From: JBOGUF01 sp050696075
GTDB lineage: Bacteria > Chloroflexota > Chloroflexia > Thermomicrobiales > UBA6265
Length of the DNA: 16,802 bases
Assembly (NCBI GenBank): GCA_050696075.1
Contig: JBOGUF010000066.1
Coordinates: 1 to 16,802, forward strand
Reading direction: 5' to 3'
Under the pieces are notes generated by a model. It had not been told where the DNA came from, did no database searches, and saw only the letters and a list, made by a program, of their open reading frames with translations. Shown in pieces: positions 13,426 through 16,802 of this stretch; position 1 is the first letter of the stretch; the number at the start of each line of letters is the position of its first letter. Made by a program: the position numbers and the translations under genes.

Positions 13426-14088
13426 TCAGGACCGCACCTCGCGCCGGCGCAGAGCCAGGCCGCCGGCGGTCAGGCTGAGCGCCACCGCGCCGAGGCCGGC
13501 GAGCATGGCCAGGCTGTCCGAGGTGGAAAGCGAGCCGACGCCGGTGGCCGGCGTGGTGGTGGCGGTGGTGCCGCCAACGCCGTCATCATCGTCGTCGTCC
13601 TCGGCAACCGCTTCGGCCGCTTCGGTCACATCCTCCGCTTCCTCCTCGCCACCGACCGCCGCCGCGGTGATGTTGCCGCAGGTGACGTAGGTGCCGAGCT
13701 CGGTGTCGGAGAGGTGGACGTTGATCGCGTAGGGGTCGGCGGTCAGGTCGTCGAGTGCGACCTCGACAGTCGTCTCGCTCAGCCCATCCGCGTCAACGCT
13801 GGTGAGCGGGAAGGTCGGGTTCGGGTTGAGTTCGTCGCAGGTCCCTTCGTGGATGTGGGCCGGGTGGCCGCCGCTGGCGCCGAGGACGTCGATCGAGACG
13901 AGGGTCGAATCGCCGTCAGCCGTCAGGGTCGCCTCACCGGAGACGCCGGAGTCGTTGAGCTCGTCCAGGTCGATGGTGACGCTGTCCTCCTGCGCGGCAA
14001 CCGGCGCGTTCACCAGCACCGCCATCCCCAGCACAACAAGGACCACCGCGAAACCGCGTACTACGCCGGATCGAAAGTGATCGAGCAT
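13426..14088 (-). CDS. Secreted CHRD-like domain protein with cell-wall-sorting-like C-terminus
   Basis: Protein of 220 residues. Residues 8-32 form a signal peptide with likely cleavage after VAAQ or APVAA. The body (about 35-145) has GGHPAHIHEGTC (73-84), then YAINVHLSD (120-128) and YVTCGNITA, the histidine pattern of CHRD-like domains, with two cysteines (C84, C137) that may pair. A very acidic linker follows (about 147-170, including a run of six aspartates). The C-terminus carries TPATG (179-183), a hydrophobic segment (about 192-213) and a basic tail RRREVRS, the order of a sortase signal though the LPxTG motif is changed. The start ATG has GAGGAGGG 9 bases upstream; the open frame upstream to 14286 is not used. 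It is likely exported and fixed to the cell surface. Function of CHRD domains is not settled. Confidence 0.78.
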   Translation of the reverse strand: MLDHFRSGVVRGFAVVLVVLGMAVLVNAPVAAQEDSVTIDLDELNDSGVSGEATLTADGDSTLVSIDVLGASGGHPAHIHEGTCDELNPNPTFPLTSVDADGLSETTVEVALDDLTADPYAINVHLSDTELGTYVTCGNITAAAVGGEEEAEDVTEAAEAVAEDDDDDDGVGGTTATTTPATGVGSLSTSDSLAMLAGLGAVALSLTAGGLALRRREVRS

Positions 14089-14230
14089 TGGTGCGTTCCC
14101 TCCTCGCGTTTCAATCTCCACCCCGCGCGGTGGCAGGGCGCCGTAGCTCCCCACCCGCCCGATCCCACGGTTGGGGTCGCCATCCGGCGGGTGTAGGGCG
14201 TCAGGGTAGCGGGCGGGGACGTTATGCGCA

Positions 14231-14331
14231 AGTTCGGGGTGCGGGGTTCGGCGTTCCGCGACGTACTTTTCCGTCGAACGTCGCACGCCGAACCCCGAAT
14301 CCCGAATCCCGAATCCCGAATCCCGAACTCG
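14231..14331 (-). repeat. Inverted heptamer-repeat hairpin behind the annealing-like gene
   Basis: Right array: AATCCCG occurs four times in perfect tandem (14298-14325), with AACCCCG before it and a partial unit after it. Left array: AGTTCGG, GGTGCGG, GGTTCGG, CGTTCCG (14231-14258), which is complementary with one fewer unit. Between them, GCGACGT and ACGTCGC (around 14258-14285) form an inner stem. The array abuts the TAA stop at 14332 of the leftward gene. It is probably a transcription end or a 3' protective structure. The remaining bases to the CHRD-like start (14089-14230) show no recognisable promoter. Confidence 0.75.
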
Positions 14332-15189
14332 TTACTCCTCGCCGCGTTTCTCGCGGATGAGGTTGCGGACCTGGGCGGGGGTGAGGTCGGTGATGGGACG
14401 GCCGATGAGGGCCTCGATGGCGCCGCGGTTTTGGAAGCCGATCTGCCGCGCCCACCCCCAAAAGGCGGTCCAGGAGTAGTCCTCCAGGGGAGGTTCTTCC
14501 TCGTCGGCGGTCGCGGCCGCCGTGGCGGCGCGGCTCGCGGGCTCTGACGCTGGCTGGGGCGCGGGTGGCGTCTGGCGCTCCCGGCCGGCGCTGATGTCGA
14601 TCGGGGTGTCGCTCCGCGGTGTGGGCGCGGGCGGCGATGAAGACTCGCGGCGCGCGGGCATCGGCGTCGGCGCCGGCGCGGTGGCGGCCGGCGGTTCCGG
14701 CTCGGTTGGTGGGGCTGGGCGCGGCTTCCGCTCAGATCGAGGCGGTGGCGACGCCGGCGGCTCGTCCTCCCGGTCCTCTTCAGCGAACTGCGCGCCATAG
14801 CCGAGGGCGTTCAGAGCACGACCGATGGCCTTCGTTTCTGCCTTCTCGATGAAGTCGGGGAAGTCGCTGGCGGTCTCGCTGCCGTAGCCGCTCGCCTTGC
14901 CACCGGAGGGCAGGGTCACGGTCGCCTTGAAGATGGCGGATTTGTCGTCGATCTGGACGTGCTCAGTGACGATCTCGGCGTCCGGATGCTCGCGACGCAA
15001 CCAGAGCAGCCGGATGCGAACGTCGAGGTAGTCCTGACCGCCGCCTTTCCCCCGCAGCCGGCGCATGTAGGGCGTCGGGTCGAAGGCGGCGCCGGCGCGG
15101 TACGTCGGCCCTTCCTCTTCGATGCCCAAGGCGGGCGGATCGCTGGCGGTCGGGTCGCCAGGCGGGCGATGGTCACGGTCGTCGGTCAT
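14332..15189 (-). CDS. Possible single-strand-annealing-like or nucleic-acid-binding protein
   Basis: Protein of 285 residues in three parts. Residues about 30-140 are a folded domain with YLDVRIRLLWLRREHPDAEI (54-73), a beta strand SAIFKATVTLP (84-94), and a helix IEKAETKAIGRALNALGYG (114-132). The pattern 'variant of E-x-A-E-T-x-A-I-G-R-A-L' recurs in phage-type annealing proteins and related ssDNA-binding families, which is my reason for the tentative name. Residues about 140-235 are a proline-, alanine- and serine-rich linker. Residues about 236-285 form a small helical domain (YSWTAFWGWARQIGFQNRGA and a closing basic helix). The ATG at 15189 has GAGGA 7 bases upstream. No membrane segment is seen. 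No phage genes surround it. I am not sure of the function. Confidence 0.65.
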   Translation of the reverse strand: MTDDRDHRPPGDPTASDPPALGIEEEGPTYRAGAAFDPTPYMRRLRGKGGGQDYLDVRIRLLWLRREHPDAEIVTEHVQIDDKSAIFKATVTLPSGGKASGYGSETASDFPDFIEKAETKAIGRALNALGYGAQFAEEDREDEPPASPPPRSERKPRPAPPTEPEPPAATAPAPTPMPARRESSSPPAPTPRSDTPIDISAGRERQTPPAPQPASEPASRAATAAATADEEEPPLEDYSWTAFWGWARQIGFQNRGAIEALIGRPITDLTPAQVRNLIREKRGEE

Positions 15190-15412
15190 GGCGCTGTCCT
15201 CACGCTTCCCGCCGGTCCGGCCGATGCGGCAGGGTGGCTGGATTCAGTGGCTTGGCTCTCGTGGCACGGTGCGCGGCGGGCAGCGCCGCGATCCCGGCGC
15301 CTGAGTATAGCGTTTCGCCCGCGGTCGGCCCGGGCACGCGGCTTCGCGCTCGAACGGGCGCACGAGTATCATAAGGGCCATTCCGATCGTCTCATGCGGA
15401 GTGTCCGAGGCT
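15190..15412. promoter_or_regulatory. Divergent intergenic region
   Basis: This gap separates the leftward annealing-like gene from the rightward LuxR-type gene. A leftward -10 candidate, TATACT (complement of 15304-15309), and a rightward one, TATCAT (15367-15372), are present, but neither has a convincing -35. No coding frame or repeat is supported. Confidence 0.3.
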
Positions 15413-15994
15413 ATGGCCGCGACGTCGTTCGCCATCCTTCATCCCCCTGCTCCGCTCACGACCTTCATCGGTCGGGGGAAAGAGGTCGCCGCCGCGGTGG
15501 CGCACCCGCGCCGCCCGGACGTGCCGCTGCTGACGTTGACCGGACCCGGCGGCGTCGGCAAGACCCGGATGGCACTCGAGGTCGCGCGTGCCGTCGCGGA
15601 CGACTTGCGGGAAGTCGTCCGCGTCGTGCCCTTGGCCTTCGTGGCGGATCCTGGCTTGGCGATCCCCACGATCGCGCACGCCCTGGGGCTCATTGAACGC
15701 GCCGACCGCGCGTCCGGCGACATGTTGCGCGCCGCGCTCCGCGACCAGCGCCCGCTGCTCGTCCTCGATAACGTCGAGCAGGTGGTCGATGCCGCGCCGG
15801 CGCATGGACTGACGGCACGCGAAGTCGAGGTGCTCGGCCTCCTGGCCACCGGCATGACCAACGCCGAGATTGCCGAGCAGCTCTTCATCAGTCCGCGCGC
15901 CGCGGGCACGCACGTCGCCCGTATTCTCGACAAGCTGGACGTGGACAGGCGCGCCGGCGCGATCGCCTTCGCGTTCCAGAACGGCCTGGTTTAG
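15413..15994 (+). CDS. Compact LuxR-type regulator with NB-ARC-like ATPase start, centre missing
   Basis: Protein of about 193 residues that joins the two ends of a normally much larger protein. The start (1-127) is the NTPase beginning of the large 'AfsR/LuxR' type regulators common in Thermomicrobia: PPAPLTTFIGRGKEV, Walker A GPGGVGKT (44-51) and Walker B LLVLDN (115-120) with VEQVVDAAP. The end (133-193) is a complete LuxR helix-turn-helix: LTAREVEVLGLLATGMTNAE, then IAEQLFISPRAAGTHVARIL. Family members usually have several hundred residues of ATPase and TPR-like repeats between these parts; here the join, at about 15794-15809, is in frame. The ATG at 15413 is chosen (GGAG 11 bases upstream); GTG at 15401 is possible. 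It may be a functional minimal regulator, a natural deletion remnant, or an assembly collapse. No autoregulatory site is identified. Confidence 0.8.
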   Translation: MAATSFAILHPPAPLTTFIGRGKEVAAAVAHPRRPDVPLLTLTGPGGVGKTRMALEVARAVADDLREVVRVVPLAFVADPGLAIPTIAHALGLIERADRASGDMLRAALRDQRPLLVLDNVEQVVDAAPAHGLTAREVEVLGLLATGMTNAEIAEQLFISPRAAGTHVARILDKLDVDRRAGAIAFAFQNGLV

Positions 15995-16196
15995 GCGTTA
16001 GGCGCTAGGCGCTAGGGATTAGGCCGCGTTGGCACCCCGTCATGCTGAGGCAGCGAAGCATCCCCGCGCGCAGCGCACGTCCGGCATCAGACGGAGCGGC
16101 TGCGCCGGGGGCTGCCCGTCGGTGCCTCAGGGCGTGCTTCGGCGTCGCCTCAGCAGGACGGAGCTTGGCACACGCCGCCTCACGCCTAACGCCTCT
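15991..16196. repeat. 206-bp nested inverted-repeat element with heptamer ends
   Basis: Outer left end: TTAGGCG, TTAGGCG, CTAGGCG, CTAGGGA, TTAGGCC (15991-16025). Outer right end: complementary units CGCCTCA, CGCCTAA, CGCCTCT (16176-16196). Inside these lies an imperfect inverted repeat of about 25-35 bases: CATGCTGAGGCAGCGAAGCA (16041-16060) against 16131-16159 read in reverse (TGCTGAGGC, then CGAAGCA). The motif resembles REP-like intergenic sequences I associate with several bacterial genomes. The first unit shares the stop codon of the LuxR-type gene. The whole is palindromic and has no coding capacity, so it looks like a small mobile or REP-like element. The remainder to 16396 carries a direct repeat at 16322-16346 and little else. 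Confidence 0.72.
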
Positions 16197-16321
16197 ACGT
16201 CAAAGTACGTAACTTCCCGTACGCAATGACGGAGGCCTGAAATACGTCATCTTCGGGATGGTGGGTAGACACGGCATGCCGCATCATGTCAACGTGGCCG
16301 GAAGAGAGTACCCGGACACGA

Positions 16322-16346
16322 CGATAAGCGAGCGAGCGATAAGCGA
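16322..16346 (+). promoter_or_regulatory. 10-bp direct repeat upstream of the small gene
   Basis: CGATAAGCGA occurs at 16322-16331 and again at 16337-16346, starts 15 bases apart. Weaker related TAAGC units follow before the gene (GTAAGCA, CTAAGCG). It lies 50-75 bases upstream of the start at 16397 and could be a regulator binding site. No clear -35/-10 pair was found. Confidence 0.3.
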
Positions 16347-16396
16347 CGCGGACCGAATGGGCAACGGGTAAGCAGCGCGCTAAGCGGAGGGTGAAG

Positions 16397-16612
16397 ATGG
16401 TTAACGAAGTAATGGTGAACCAGATGGTTGATGCGCTCCGGCGCGAGGAATGTTTGAAGCGCGCGCGGAGCCAATATGATGAGGTGGCGGCTCGGTCGAC
16501 GCGACGCTCGGCGACGACGCCGGCGGCGGTCACCGCGACCCGGCAGTTCCTCGGCACCGCTCTGGTGCGGGCTGGGGCTTATGTGCAGGGTTCGCCGGCT
16601 CGGGGCATCTAG
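16397..16612 (+). CDS. Small helical protein of unknown function
   Basis: Protein of about 71 residues. It starts MVNEVMVNQMVDALRREECL and continues with basic helices, then an alanine- and valine-rich end. I recall small Chloroflexota proteins with a similar 'MVNE-x-M-V-x-x-x-x-x-x-R-x-E-E' beginning, but cannot name a family. The ATG at 16397 is chosen because GGAGG (16386-16390) lies 6 bases upstream; the GTG at 16391 lies directly against that site. No signal peptide; the end is not a clear membrane segment. It is followed by a heptamer array and, 150 bases on, an intrinsic terminator. Confidence 0.6.
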   Translation: MVNEVMVNQMVDALRREECLKRARSQYDEVAARSTRRSATTPAAVTATRQFLGTALVRAGAYVQGSPARGI

Positions 16613-16636
16613 GCGCCTCGAGCCGGCGGGACGGCC

Positions 16637-16685
16637 CGGTACTCGGTACTCGGTACTCGACTTTCGGTACTGGTTACTTAGCACT
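16637..16685 (+). repeat. Tandem heptamer array, CGGTACT type
   Basis: Seven 7-base units stand end to end: CGGTACT three times, CGACTTT, CGGTACT, GGTTACT, TAGCACT. Spacing is exactly 7 throughout, with increasing divergence to the right. It starts 25 bases after the stop of the small gene. No inverted partner is visible nearby, unlike the other three arrays in this window. Confidence 0.75.
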
Positions 16686-16760
16686 TTTCCGGCACTGACC
16701 TATTTCCGTTGCGTCACGAGCTCATGCCGGGGCATCGGACGAACCCCAATCTCCCTCCTC

Positions 16761-16800
16761 GATCCCTTCCGTCCCCATCCACGGAAGGGATCAACGTTTT
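16761..16800 (+). terminator. Intrinsic terminator
   Basis: GATCCCTTCCGT (16761-16772) and ACGGAAGGGATC (16781-16792) form a perfect 12-bp stem with an 8-base loop, followed by AACGTTTT. This is the only hairpin in the window with a T-run. It probably ends the transcript of the small gene at 16397-16612, 149 bases away, though a gene beyond the window edge could also use it. Confidence 0.65.
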
Positions 16801-16802
16801 AA

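Noticed and set aside
14289..14331. Possible CRISPR array
   Set aside because: The units are 7 bases, directly joined and without spacers; this is a simple tandem repeat. No cas genes are present.
16195..16557. A 120-codon minus-strand frame
   Set aside because: It is antisense to the small gene at 16397-16612, has no ribosome binding site, and begins within that gene.
1..16802. tRNA, rRNA, transposase or phage genes
   Set aside because: I looked for these on both strands and found none; the only mobile-like sequences are non-coding repeats.

Overview
The window is GC-rich and gene-dense. Twelve of its genes or gene-sized pieces give confident family matches. Gene content and style suggest a Chloroflexota bacterium of the class Thermomicrobia (Sphaerobacter-like): a CUT1 sugar ABC operon with a twin-arginine-type signal on the binding protein, a metallophosphoesterase next to a ParB-like protein, a LuxR regulator with an NB-ARC-type ATPase start, and a cell-wall-sorting-like C-terminus. 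The taxonomic placement is inferred from these features only. Nearly all genes lie on the minus strand; the exceptions are the EamA exporter, the compact LuxR protein and a small gene at the right end.

Layout, left to right. 1-330 has no supported gene, but carries 9-base repeats around a perfect 20-bp palindrome. 331-2029 is a two-gene unit (metallophosphoesterase, then ParB-like protein). 2263-3000 is a tyrosine-phosphatase-type enzyme. 3105-5511 is an amino-acid-themed divergent cluster: an Lrp/AsnC regulator and a PhzF-family enzyme leftward, an RhtA-like EamA exporter rightward. 5691-6776 is a complete Ada-type alkylation-repair protein. 6843-8528 holds two diverged copies of an unrecognised two-gene module, each with a small upstream gene (about 90 codons) overlapping a larger downstream gene (about 173 codons) by exactly 11 nt. 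8581-13026 is a sugar ABC transporter operon transcribed leftward: binding protein, ATPase, two permeases. 13426-14088 is a secreted CHRD-like protein with a sorting-signal-like tail. 14332-15189 is a possible single-strand-annealing-like protein. 15413-15994 is a LuxR-type regulator that appears to have lost its whole centre. 16397-16612 is a small conserved-looking protein, followed by a clear intrinsic terminator.

Two things stand out. First, the two-gene module is tandemly duplicated, and a 60-bp copy of the 3' end of the adjacent permease gene sits between the two copies, marking the duplication (or insertion) boundary. The order, overlap and histidine-rich conserved core make it a candidate toxin-antitoxin-like or otherwise undescribed coupled system. 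Second, four separate intergenic sites carry tandem 7-base repeats, each with its own heptamer, three of them paired with an inverted complementary array so that the RNA or DNA could fold into a long hairpin. All four sit just after stop codons. They resemble in style the heptameric STRR repeats known from cyanobacteria.

How the genes work together: the binding protein, ATPase and two permeases form one importer, with a hairpin-forming repeat after the binding-protein gene that could set its higher expression. Lrp probably controls both phzF and the divergent exporter. Everything functional here is deduced from sequence reading; no database search was run.
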